A stretch of DNA of 64,000 nucleotides. Source: Paucimonas lemoignei. Its GTDB lineage: Bacteria > Pseudomonadota > Gammaproteobacteria > Pseudomonadales > Pseudomonadaceae. A model generated the notes under the pieces. That model did not search any database, was not told the origin of the DNA, and was given only the letters and a program-made list of their open reading frames with translations. The DNA lies in contig LS483371.1 of NCBI GenBank assembly GCA_900475325.1, forward strand, positions 3,472,001 through 3,536,000. Direction: 5' to 3'. Shown here one piece after another: positions 43,541 to 51,726 of this stretch; position 1 is the first letter of the stretch; each line of letters opens with the position of its first letter. Both the position numbers and the translations under genes were made by a program.

Positions 43541-44167
43541 CTACTTGGCAAACTGGTATTCGCCGCCCTGCTCCAGCGCTTTGCGATAGGCAGGTCTCTC
43601 CTGAAAGCGTTTTACCCAGGCCAGCACATTCGGATACGGTTGCAGCATTCCCTGAGCTTTGGCGAACTCGCCAATGAAACTCATCTGGATGTCCGCGCCG
43701 CTCAGCTCTTCGCCCAGCAGATAAGGCGTCAACCCCAGGGCATCGTTGAGATAGCCGAGGTAATTGGCCAGCTCTGATTCGATGCGAGGGTGCAGCGGCG
43801 CGCCCGCGTCACCCAGGCGTCGCACGTACAGATTGAGCATCAGCGGCAGGATGGCCGAACCTTCCGCGAAGTGCAGCCATTGCACGTATTCATCGTAGGT
43901 GGCGCTGGCAGGATCCGGCTGCAGTCGGCCGTCGCCGTGGCGACGAATCAGGTAGTCAATGATGGCCCCGGACTCGATCAGTACGTGGGGACCGTCTTCA
44001 ATGACAGGAGATTTACCCAAAGGATGGATGGCCTTGAGTTCAGGGGGCGCAAGATTGGTTTTCGGGTCGCGCTTGTAACGCTTGATTTCGTAGGGGACGC
44101 TCAGCTCTTCGAGCAGCCACAGAATGCGCTGTGAGCGTGAGTTGTTCAGATGATGGACAGTGATCAT
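43541..44167 (-). CDS. Glutathione S-transferase
   Basis: The 208-residue protein has the thioredoxin-like GST N-terminal domain (MITVHHLNNSRSQRILWLLEELSVPYEIKRYKRDPKTNLAPPELKAIHPLGKSPVIEDGPHVLIESGAIIDYLIRRHG) with the glutathione-binding cis-Pro/ES region, and an all-helical C-terminal domain (YVQWLHFAEGSAILPLMLNLYVRRLG, GEELSGADIQMSF). It conjugates or reduces electrophiles with glutathione in the cytoplasm. ATG 44167 has GGAG six bases upstream. It is the last gene of a leftward run but 194 bases from its neighbour. Confidence 0.93.
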   Translation of the reverse strand: MITVHHLNNSRSQRILWLLEELSVPYEIKRYKRDPKTNLAPPELKAIHPLGKSPVIEDGPHVLIESGAIIDYLIRRHGDGRLQPDPASATYDEYVQWLHFAEGSAILPLMLNLYVRRLGDAGAPLHPRIESELANYLGYLNDALGLTPYLLGEELSGADIQMSFIGEFAKAQGMLQPYPNVLAWVKRFQERPAYRKALEQGGEYQFAK

Positions 44168-44361
44168 GAGTGCTCCGCAGGGCGCGAGTGAGTGTCTATG
44201 GACAGACTGCACCTTTGCCAGGGAGTGCCGTGAATCTGCGAGATCGGCTGAAAACCCTCCGCTTCCCACCCACCTCATACCCTCGAAAAGATCGATCCTG
44301 TTGGCCAGGCCTGCGTGAGACTGCCTGGCCAGCAGGTTGGCGCCTGTCCAGCGGCAGTGCG

Positions 44362-45150
44362 TCAGGCAATAGTATCGACGACGCCACCGTCCACGCGCAG
44401 CGCAGCGCCGGTAGTGGCCGAGGCCTGTTCGGAGCTGACGTAGATGATCATGTTGGCCACCTCGTCCACGCTGGAGGCACGGCGAATAATCGAAGAGCCA
44501 CGATGAGCGATGACAAAATCGGCGGCCACTTTCTCCAGACTGTCACCGGAGCTCTCGACGTCCGGCTTGAGCATCTCGGCGACGCCCTCTGACAGTGTGG
44601 GACCCGGCAGCACCGAGTTGACCGTGACGCCCGTGCCTGCCAGGCGCTTGGCCAGGCCCCTGGATATCGCCAGTTGCGCCGTTTTACTGAAACCGTAGTG
44701 AATCATGTCTGCCGGGATATTCAGCGCCGACTCCGACGACACAAACACGATGCGCCCCCAGCCCCGTTGCACCATTCCGGGGGCATAGGCCCTGGAGATG
44801 CGCACGCCTGACATCACATTGGTGTCGAAAAAGCGCTGCCACTCGCTGTCAGGGATGTCGAAAAAATCCTGCGGGTTGAAAATGCCCAGATTGTTGACCA
44901 CCACATCGAAGCTGGGGTGCTCGGCCAACAATTGCTGGCAGGCCTGCTCGGTACTCAAGTCCGCGACAAACCCGACGGCGTTGGCCGCCAGTGGTCCCAG
45001 CCGCTGCAAGGCGGATTGAGTACTTGCCTCACTTCGCCCGTTGATCACCACGCGAGCCCCCGCTTCAAGAAAGCCCTTGGCAGCAGCAAAGCCGATACCA
45101 CTGGTGGAGCCGGTGACCAGGACATTGCGGCCGGTAAAGTCAATGTTCAT
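44362..45150 (-). CDS. Short-chain dehydrogenase/reductase
   Basis: The 262-residue SDR enzyme has the cofactor motif TGSTSGIG (13-20), NNLGIFN, the catalytic Ser in IVFVSSESALN and the YxxxK pair in HYGFSKTAQ. The loop after strand 2, VINGRSEAS, with Arg favours NADP(H). The C-terminal DEVANMIIYVSSEQASATTGAALRVDGG is typical of classical SDRs. It oxidises or reduces an alcohol/ketone; the substrate is unknown. It lies between the GST and GMC oxidoreductase genes on one strand, each with gaps of about 200 bases. Confidence 0.93.
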   Translation of the reverse strand: MNIDFTGRNVLVTGSTSGIGFAAAKGFLEAGARVVINGRSEASTQSALQRLGPLAANAVGFVADLSTEQACQQLLAEHPSFDVVVNNLGIFNPQDFFDIPDSEWQRFFDTNVMSGVRISRAYAPGMVQRGWGRIVFVSSESALNIPADMIHYGFSKTAQLAISRGLAKRLAGTGVTVNSVLPGPTLSEGVAEMLKPDVESSGDSLEKVAADFVIAHRGSSIIRRASSVDEVANMIIYVSSEQASATTGAALRVDGGVVDTIA

Positions 45151-45375
45151 CGCTGATTCTCCCAGGTAAACGGAAGGGATCTATCCTGAACCTCGCTATT
45201 AACCTGCGCAACGAACCGATCCGGATTAGCCGGGTGGCTGATCAACGGTTGAAATAAACGGGGAAACGGACTCCACTGCCAGTGCCCGCACAAGCGAACC
45301 CGCTCATCGACCACATGCCTCACCTTGGATCGCAGGTGCGACACCCTGGGCGGCATCGACCTCGAACGGCTCCGG

Positions 45376-46995
45376 TTAATGCGAGGCCGTCAGCAGGCTG
45401 CCCAAGCGCTCGCCGATAATCACGCACGGCGCCATGGTGTTGCCGGTGGTGACCCGCGGCATGATGGAGGCGTCCGCGATTCTCAGGCCGCTGATGCCGT
45501 AGACGCGCAACTGCGAATCCACCACCGACAGCGCATCCCTGCCCATTTTGGCGGTACAGGACTGGTGCCAGACGGTCGACGCCGTGTTGCGTACAAACGC
45601 CTCCAGTTCCTGGCGACTCATGGCCCCGGGCATGACTTCACGGCGGGCGAATGGCTGCAGGGTCGAGCTGTTGCCAAGCTCACGGCAAAATTCGACCGCT
45701 CGCATCAGGGCCTGCAGATCGTCCGGCTCCGCCAGCGCTGCGCTGTCAATGTTGAGCGGGTCCATGGGACTGGCGCCGGACAGCGTGATCGAACCTCGGC
45801 TCTTGGGCCGCACCAGCCCTGGCAACAGCGACCAAGACGCAGCGGGCGGGTTGAACGTGGCCTGGGCCTCGGGCGTGGCAATGGGGATTTGTGCCAGGAA
45901 AGTCTGGATGTCCGGGACATCCAGCGATGGGTCACTTTTCCAGAAGAACGTCGACTCTCCAGCGTTATTTCGCGGTGCCAGGGGCTGCTGATACTCCCAG
46001 ATACACCCGGAAACCATGATGTGATCCTGGTAGTTCTGGCCAACGCCAGGAAGATCCTGCACCACGGCGATCCCGTGTCGGGTGAGTTGCCGTGCACCGC
46101 CGATGCCCGAAAGCATCAAGACTTTTGGCGTGTTGAAGGCGCCCAGTGACAGCACAACTTCATGCCGGGCTCTGAAACTGATGACCTTGCCGTCATGAAG
46201 GGCCTCGACCCCGACCGCTCGCTTGCCCTCCAGCAACACTCGCAATACATGGGTATGGGTCAGCACCGTCAGGTTGGGCTGGGCCATCAAGGGATAGACG
46301 TAGCGGCGAAAGATCGACCGACGACGGCCGTTTTCCAGACACAGGTTGGCGAGCGCCGCGCCGCCGGGCCCCTCCATCATTTCGCCGTTGGGATCGTCAT
46401 ACACCTTCATGCCCAGCTCTGCTGCGGCGCCCAACATGGCCGGTGCAATCGGATTGGGATTGATGGGCGGTTGCACGAAAACCGGACCGCCTGTGCCACG
46501 TCGCTGCGGATCGGGAACACCCTTCCAGTCCTCGATACGCCGATATGTTGCCAGCGTCGATTGGTAATTCCAGGCTGCATCGCCTGACTCGCTGGCGAAA
46601 TAGTCCCAGTCACTGCGGTGACCGCGTGACCAGACCATGACGTTGATCGACGCACCGCCGCCCAGCACCTTGCCCATGGAAAGCGGGATGGCTCGGCCAT
46701 TGAGGTGGGGGTTGGGTTGGGCCTGAAACTGCCAGTCCCGCTCGCTGCCCAGATTGGTGAACCAGGTACTGGCATCACTGACAGCCGCCACATCATCGCT
46801 ACCACCGGCCTCAAGCAGCAACACCTTGACGTCAGGATTTTCCGCGAGGCGCCGGGCGACCACCGACCCGGAGGTGCCGGAGCCACACACGATGTAATCG
46901 TAAGCGCCATTGAGCCTGGCTTTTAACTGACGCTGATTGTCGTCAACTCGACGCGAAAAATCGGCCTTGTCGGTTGCGCCTGCAGGGTTTTTCAT
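45376..46995 (-). CDS. GMC-family FAD-dependent oxidoreductase (alcohol/choline dehydrogenase-like)
   Basis: The 539-residue enzyme carries the ADP-binding fold YDYIVCGSGTSGSVVARRLAENPDVKVLLLEAGG, the GMC signature 1 around LSMGKVLGGGASINVMVWSRGHRSDWDYF, signature 2 around LSLGAFNTPKVLMLSGIG, and the catalytic His in STVWHQSCTAKMG. It oxidises an alcohol to an aldehyde and passes electrons to a quinone or oxygen. ATG 46995 follows GAGG by six bases; the extra N-terminus from 47046 is not needed. Its neighbours, an SDR and an AraC regulator, fit an alcohol oxidation pathway. Confidence 0.94.
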   Translation of the reverse strand: MKNPAGATDKADFSRRVDDNQRQLKARLNGAYDYIVCGSGTSGSVVARRLAENPDVKVLLLEAGGSDDVAAVSDASTWFTNLGSERDWQFQAQPNPHLNGRAIPLSMGKVLGGGASINVMVWSRGHRSDWDYFASESGDAAWNYQSTLATYRRIEDWKGVPDPQRRGTGGPVFVQPPINPNPIAPAMLGAAAELGMKVYDDPNGEMMEGPGGAALANLCLENGRRRSIFRRYVYPLMAQPNLTVLTHTHVLRVLLEGKRAVGVEALHDGKVISFRARHEVVLSLGAFNTPKVLMLSGIGGARQLTRHGIAVVQDLPGVGQNYQDHIMVSGCIWEYQQPLAPRNNAGESTFFWKSDPSLDVPDIQTFLAQIPIATPEAQATFNPPAASWSLLPGLVRPKSRGSITLSGASPMDPLNIDSAALAEPDDLQALMRAVEFCRELGNSSTLQPFARREVMPGAMSRQELEAFVRNTASTVWHQSCTAKMGRDALSVVDSQLRVYGISGLRIADASIMPRVTTGNTMAPCVIIGERLGSLLTASH

Positions 46996-47245
46996 AGGGT
47001 GCCTCAAGGCATCTCCATGCATTGACGGCGACCAGCAATGGCGCAATCAATACAGCGGATGACTAACAATAGGGAGTACGGCTGAGGCGAGACGCTGCAG
47101 CCAAGGGAATAAATCCGTCTGCGAAGACGCGACTGATTCTAGGGCGCAGGGCACGCGTTACCGTTACCTGAGAGGCGCTTGATGGATGTCTGAAAGGCGC
47201 TTTTCAGATCAGTTGAGCGCGATGGGAAGCTTCAATGACGAATCT

Positions 47246-48196
47246 TCAACCGACGTCAGCGTGAACCTGCGACGGGCAAATGCCGAACGCCTCACGATAC
47301 GCGCGGCTGAAATGGGCGGCCGTCGCGAAGCCGCATCGCCAGGCAACATCCTGAACGCTGGGCCTGAGCGACTGGCTGGAGGTCAGCAGGTGTCGCGCGT
47401 GTTGCAGGCGCACATGCCAGACGTGACGCATGACCGTGGTGTCCTGACTTCTGAACAACCGTTGCAAGTGTTTGACTGAAACATGCGCGGCGGCGGCAAT
47501 CGCGGCGGTGTCCAGTTCGCAATGACTTAAACGGCTGTAGATGTAGCGTCTAGCGCGCAGCAGTACCACTTCAGTGCTGCGCGAGGTTGCCTGGCCCCCT
47601 GCACTTCCAAGCATGGCGTCGATCAGTTCGAACAGCTGTCGGCCCATCAAGTCGCGGATCAGAGGGCTGGGGGCGATTTGTTGATGTGCGATGCAGCAAA
47701 TCAACGCGCGGGCGGCGCACATGTCAGCGGAGTTCATGTCAGCGACGATCAGTTCAGACAATGAATGCCTGAGCCCGCGATCACGCAAACCGGGCTTGGG
47801 AATTCGCAACACGGTCATTTGCCCGCGCTCGGTGAACGACTCCTGGAACGGCCGTCCGGGATCAATGAAGAACATGCTGCCGGTGTTGAAGCGATGCCGA
47901 TTCCCGGCCTGCTCTATGTCGACATGCCCGCCGGTCATCAGCTTCAGGTAGAGCCAGTCACCCTGCCAGGAAGGCTGCTCTTGCCCAACGGGCGCCAACA
48001 CGATGGACGCAAGATCCGCCTGGGTCAGGCCGATGTTTCCCAACGTCCAGCTTTTAGAGGTGGAACTGCGCGATCGAGACTGATCGAACTGACAATACAA
48101 CCCATGGTGCTCAAGCATGACGTCAGACCAGTTCGCCGCAGCGTTCGGCCCCAGGTCGAATACCATGTCATGCGCGTCGAGGGTATTGGGTTCCAT
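47246..48196 (-). CDS. AraC-family regulator (AraC-binding-like sensor + HTH)
   Basis: The 316-residue protein has an N-terminal cupin-like ligand region (LGNIGLTQADLASIVLAPVGQEQPSWQGDWLYLKLMTGGHVDIEQAGNRHRFNTGSMFFIDPGRPFQESF). A C-terminal double helix-turn-helix follows (YIYSRLSHCELDTAAIAAAAHVSVKHLQRLFRSQDTTVMRHVWHVRLQHARHLL ... PSVQDVAWRCGFATAAHFSRAYREAFG). The start at 48196 has AGGAA eight bases upstream. It lies directly upstream of the GMC oxidoreductase on the same strand and probably activates it, in the manner of regulators of the FeaR/PobR type. Confidence 0.92.
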   Translation of the reverse strand: MEPNTLDAHDMVFDLGPNAAANWSDVMLEHHGLYCQFDQSRSRSSTSKSWTLGNIGLTQADLASIVLAPVGQEQPSWQGDWLYLKLMTGGHVDIEQAGNRHRFNTGSMFFIDPGRPFQESFTERGQMTVLRIPKPGLRDRGLRHSLSELIVADMNSADMCAARALICCIAHQQIAPSPLIRDLMGRQLFELIDAMLGSAGGQATSRSTEVVLLRARRYIYSRLSHCELDTAAIAAAAHVSVKHLQRLFRSQDTTVMRHVWHVRLQHARHLLTSSQSLRPSVQDVAWRCGFATAAHFSRAYREAFGICPSQVHADVG

Positions 48197-48318
48197 GGGA
48201 GGCGTTCCTGATTCAGTGTAACGGCCCAACGGCGTGGGCGGCCTCCCATCCATCAAGGACAAGACCTGCGAGAGGCTACGCCATTCGCCCGGTAATTACA
48301 TGTGCGTCGCGGGGAAAA

Positions 48319-49098
48319 TCACATCCCTTTGCGAGCCACGTCAGCGCCAGCCTGAACAGCCCGGCCGATACGGCCCTCGAAGTCTTCATCCATAAGCGAT
48401 TGAAGCGCGGCGGCAGTCACGCCCCTGTACCCGACCAGCGCATCGATCAACTGCTGCGGGTCAGCGGTCTCCAGCAGCCTGCTGGCGTCGACCACCACAC
48501 CCTTGGCTGCCAGTACCGCAATATCGTCTGGCACCCCGGCGGCCACTGCTTGCCTTGTCAGTGCCGTCATCAATAACGCTGGAAAGGCCGGACCTGTTCC
48601 TGACAACGCACTCAGATAGTCGACGCAGTCTTCAGTGGGGACGCGGGCCGCAGTGCCCACGGTTTCAAAGAGCCGTTGTATGTACGCCGCCAGCGTCTGC
48701 GAAATCGGGTCGCCGCAATGCCAGGGCGTAAAGGATCGGCCAATACCCACGCTCGCATTGGGCATTGCACGGATGACCACTGAGGCACCCGTGGCAGCTC
48801 TGATTTTTGAGGCAGGCACGCCAGCCATGAGAGAGATCACATGTTTCCCTTGTGCATCGATACCCAGCGTATCGAACTGCTCTGGGCGTACGGCGAGCAT
48901 GATGGTGCTGCAGGCCGCTACCAACTGCTGGTTATCTTTAACCAACTGCACGCCGGTAGCCGCCAAGGGATGAACCCCTGACCGGTTCGACAAAGACAAT
49001 TGATCAGCCGAAATGAACGACGTGTCGATCAGCGCCTGAGCGATAGCGCCTCCCAGCCAGCCGGTTCCACCGATGATGCCGATCGTTTCAGGTTGCAT
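48319..49098 (-). CDS. Pyrroline-5-carboxylate reductase-family protein
   Basis: The 259-residue protein has the Rossmann start MQPETIGIIGGTGWLGGAIAQALIDTSF, the VKDNQQLVAACSTIMLAVRPEQFD region and the dimer domain signature (DYLSALSGTGPAFPALLMTALTRQAVAAGV). Canonical ProC has GNMG or GxM in the first loop; here it is GGTGWLGGA, and the catalytic-end motif TAAALQSLMDEDFEG is altered. It could reduce an imine other than pyrroline-5-carboxylate. It precedes the AraC gene by 122 bases on the same strand. Confidence 0.85.
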   Translation of the reverse strand: MQPETIGIIGGTGWLGGAIAQALIDTSFISADQLSLSNRSGVHPLAATGVQLVKDNQQLVAACSTIMLAVRPEQFDTLGIDAQGKHVISLMAGVPASKIRAATGASVVIRAMPNASVGIGRSFTPWHCGDPISQTLAAYIQRLFETVGTAARVPTEDCVDYLSALSGTGPAFPALLMTALTRQAVAAGVPDDIAVLAAKGVVVDASRLLETADPQQLIDALVGYRGVTAAALQSLMDEDFEGRIGRAVQAGADVARKGM

Positions 49099-49283
49099 TC
49101 AGTGTCTCCTCGAAGTTTCAAAAAGGGTAACGCACTCATCTGACTTCTTCAGCGCTCGAACCGTCAGGCGAATGAATCACTACGGGGGATTCTCACTGCA
49201 TGATGTCGCAAACAGGTCAGGTTCCACGCATCTTTTCTGTCTTGCGCAGTCAATGACCAAGACTTAAGCCGAGAGCCGTGCAC

Positions 49284-49616
49284 ATGAAGCAGATAAACCC
49301 CACGACCCCCGATGGTCGCTACTTTGTCGTCAAAGAGCAGTTGTGGCGCTGCTCCAATCCGGCACTGGATGAGGATGAACGCCAGCGATGGGTGAATGAC
49401 CTGATGGCCGCACGACGGGACGTGAAGGCGGCGAAAGCCTCAGGCGATCCCGATGAGATGAAGGCGGCGCGATCAAAGGTTCAGAAGGCCAAAGTCGGCC
49501 TGGGTGAGCGCGGGCCCGTCTGGTGGGAAGACGGGACGCCGGATTTTAACCGGCACAAGATCAGCAACACGCCCTATGCGCAATGGTATCGAGCGCTTGA
49601 CGCATCAGAGTCTTGA
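49284..49616 (+). CDS. Small hypothetical protein
   Basis: The 110-residue product (MKQINPTTPDGRYFVVKEQLWRCSNPALDEDERQRWVNDLMAARRDVKAAKASGDPDEMKAARSKVQKAKVGLGERGPVWWEDGTPDFNRHKISNTPYAQWYRALDASES) is soluble, with a charged coiled helix in the middle and a C-terminal WWEDGTPDFNR motif. It resembles a widely occurring family of uncharacterised proteobacterial proteins. The start at 49284 is weakly supported; GTG 49278 is in frame. It stands in a divergent position to the ProC-like gene. Confidence 0.8.
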   Translation: MKQINPTTPDGRYFVVKEQLWRCSNPALDEDERQRWVNDLMAARRDVKAAKASGDPDEMKAARSKVQKAKVGLGERGPVWWEDGTPDFNRHKISNTPYAQWYRALDASES

Positions 49617-49697
49617 AGAGCGACGGACTTTTCTGCTGCACAGGCATCCAATCCCGTAATAACTCTCAGACCCCTTGACCTCGGAGCACGGCAATCC

Positions 49698-50138
49698 ATG
49701 ACCTTCTACATTTTTCTTCTCGCCTGCGGCGCTGCGGCCGCAACGGGCATCATCTTCAAACCCGGCGCATGGTACGAGGCGCTGCAAAAGCCAAAATTCA
49801 CGCCGCCCAACTGGGCATTCCCGGTGGCCTGGACCACGATTTACCTGCTGCTGGCCTGGGCGGGCTATCGCCTGACCGTGCTGCCTGGCAGCGAGACCGT
49901 TCTGGCGTTATGGGCAGCCCAGATCGCGCTGAATACGTTATGGACGCCGGTGTTTTTTGGCGCCCACCGCATCTTCACCGCCATGGTGATTCTGGCCCTG
50001 CTGTGGATGGTGGTGGCAACGATGATCGTCATGGCGCTGAGGCTGGATATCGTGACCGGGCTGATCCTGTTCCCCTATCTGCTGTGGCTCAGCGTGGCCG
50101 CTGCGCTGAACCTGTCGATCCTGCGCCACAATAAATGA
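49698..50138 (+). CDS. tspO: TspO/MBR-family membrane protein
   Basis: The 146-residue protein has five membrane helices and the tryptophan-rich TspO marks: WYEALQKPKFTPPNWAFPVAWTTIYLLLAWAGYRL (conserved PxFxPPxWxFPxxWxxxYxxMxxA), then AAQIALNTLWTPVFFGAHR. In bacteria TspO binds tetrapyrroles and modulates stress or pigment responses at the membrane. CTTGACCTCGGAGCACGGCAATCC precedes the ATG. No related operon partner is next to it. Confidence 0.95.
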   Translation: MTFYIFLLACGAAAATGIIFKPGAWYEALQKPKFTPPNWAFPVAWTTIYLLLAWAGYRLTVLPGSETVLALWAAQIALNTLWTPVFFGAHRIFTAMVILALLWMVVATMIVMALRLDIVTGLILFPYLLWLSVAAALNLSILRHNK

Positions 50139-50171
50139 CGCGGGTAAACGCTATCTCAGGCGCGGTGTCAC

Positions 50172-50648
50172 TCATCGCGCCAGGGCGTAGTCCGCATCGC
50201 TGACGTGCTCCAGCCACTCCACCACCTTGCCGTCCTGCGCCTCGGCAATGGCAATGTGGCTCATGCCCGTGCCCGGTGCTGCGCCGTGCCAGTGTTTGAC
50301 GTGTGGCGGGATCCAGACGGTGTCGCCCGGCCGAATACGCTGGGGCGCCTGGCCTTGCTGCTGCACATACCCTGCCCCTGCGGTCACGATCAGCGTCTGC
50401 CCCAGCGGATGGGTGTGCCAAGCGGTGCGTGCGCCGGGTTCGAAGGTCACCGTCGCGCCGCCAATACGGGCGTCGCCGGTGCCTTTGAAGGGAGCGTCGA
50501 CACGTACGTTGCCGGTGAAATAATCGGCTGACCCCGTGGCCGATGGTTGAGAACCCACCGGTGTGACGACAACGTTCATGGGCTGGGCACCTTCACTTTC
50601 AGCGCTGAGCAGAGAGAGTGAGAGCGCTGCTGCTGCGAGTGACTTCAT
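50172..50648 (-). CDS. Exported cupin-domain protein
   Basis: The 158-residue product has a short signal-like start (MKSLAAAALSLSLLSAESEGAQ) and a cupin core: FEPGARTAWHTHPLGQTLIVTAGAGYVQ (first motif with two His), then GDTVWIPPHVKHWHGAAPGTGMSHIAI (second motif). This matches the carboxymuconolactone-decarboxylase-associated cupins. A metal-dependent isomerase or dioxygenase role is possible. ATG 50648 has AGGAGG seven bases upstream. It is divergent from a LysR gene and most likely regulated by it. Confidence 0.9.
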   Translation of the reverse strand: MKSLAAAALSLSLLSAESEGAQPMNVVVTPVGSQPSATGSADYFTGNVRVDAPFKGTGDARIGGATVTFEPGARTAWHTHPLGQTLIVTAGAGYVQQQGQAPQRIRPGDTVWIPPHVKHWHGAAPGTGMSHIAIAEAQDGKVVEWLEHVSDADYALAR

Positions 50649-50668
50649 CACAAGCCTCCTGGGAGCGT

Positions 50669-50698
50669 GGGTAAAGATTTGCAATCTATCAGTTACCC
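50669..50698. promoter_or_regulatory. Inverted repeats in the cupin/LysR gap, candidate operator
   Basis: AGATT-TGC-AATCT (50675-50687) is a perfect inverted repeat of T-N11-A type, and GGGTAA (50669-50674) with TTACCC (50693-50698) makes a second, outer pair. The gap between the two divergent starts is 103 bases, so this is the likely LysR binding region. Confidence 0.55.
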
Positions 50699-50751
50699 AT
50701 ACTTTCGATTAGCCACTAGAATCCGCACAATTCAATGAACAGGGCTCATCA

Positions 50752-51651
50752 ATGCTCCGTGAAAATGCTAACGACCTGATCGCCTTCCTGGCGGTCGCCA
50801 AAGAGCGCAGCTTCACCAAGGCTGCTGGCAAGCTGGGCGTGTCGCAATCAGCGCTGAGCCATACCGTGCGCGGGCTGGAAGCGCGTCTGGGCCTCAGGTT
50901 GTTGACCCGCACCACACGCAGCGTGTCACCCACCGAGGCCGGTGAGCGGCTCATCAGTACGGTTGGCCCAAGCTTCGAGGACATCGAATTTGCCTTGGCC
51001 TCACTCAGCGATCTGCGGGACCGCCCCGCCGGCAACATCCGCATCAACGCCATGGATCATGCGTTTGAAACGGTGCTGCGGCCGGTGCTGAAAATCTTCC
51101 TGCCCCAGTACCCGGATATTTCGGTAGAAGTCTGTTGCGACTACGGCTTCGTCGATATCGCCGCCCAGGGCTTTGATGCAGGCGTGAGACTGGGCGAGGC
51201 CGTCGCGGATGGCATGATTGCCACGCGTATCGGCCCGGATATGCGCCTGCTGGTGGTGGGCTCGCCAGCGTATTTCGCCGGTCGCCAGATCCCGGTGACG
51301 CCTCGCTGCCTGCCCAACCATCTGTGCAACAACCTGCGCCTGCCGACCCTGGGTGGCCTTTATGCGTGGGAGTTCGAAAAGGATGGCCAGACGCTCAACG
51401 TGCGCGTGTCCGGACAAGTGACGCATAACGGCATTTACCCATTGCTGGATGCTGCCCTGGATGGGTTTGGCCTGAGCTACATCCCCGAAGATTTAGCCGC
51501 GCCTTACATTGCCAGCGGCCAACTGCAGGTGGTGCTCGAGGACTGGAGCCCCTGGTATGCGGGGTTTCATCTGTATTACCCGAGCCGCCGACAGAACTCA
51601 CCCGCCTTCGCGTTGCTGGTTGAAGCGCTGCGCTATCGGCCTGAGTCCTGA
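50752..51651 (+). CDS. LysR-family regulator
   Basis: The 299-residue LysR protein opens with MLRENANDLIAFLAVAKERSFTKAAGKLGVSQSALSHTVRGLEARLGLRLLTRTTRSVSPTEAGERLISTVGP and continues with a CrgA-like effector domain (PAGNIRINAMDHAFETVLRPVLKIFLPQYPDISVEVCCDYGFVDIAAQGFDAGVRLGE). It resembles regulators paired with aldo-keto reductases and cupins. It is divergent from the exported cupin with inverted repeats between, so it most likely controls that gene. Confidence 0.94.
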   Translation: MLRENANDLIAFLAVAKERSFTKAAGKLGVSQSALSHTVRGLEARLGLRLLTRTTRSVSPTEAGERLISTVGPSFEDIEFALASLSDLRDRPAGNIRINAMDHAFETVLRPVLKIFLPQYPDISVEVCCDYGFVDIAAQGFDAGVRLGEAVADGMIATRIGPDMRLLVVGSPAYFAGRQIPVTPRCLPNHLCNNLRLPTLGGLYAWEFEKDGQTLNVRVSGQVTHNGIYPLLDAALDGFGLSYIPEDLAAPYIASGQLQVVLEDWSPWYAGFHLYYPSRRQNSPAFALLVEALRYRPES

Positions 51652-51660
51652 TCAATGATC

Positions 51661-51684
51661 AGGGTCAGGGTCAGGGTCAGGGTC
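51661..51684. repeat. Tandem hexamer (AGGGTC)4
   Basis: Four perfect AGGGTC units, with partial copies at both ends, lie between the stops of a LysR gene and a converging regulator gene. Simple repeats of this kind are prone to length change. Confidence 0.9.
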
Positions 51685-51726
51685 AGGTGACTTTTGCCAG
51701 CCCCATCTTATGACCAGCAGCCTGAA

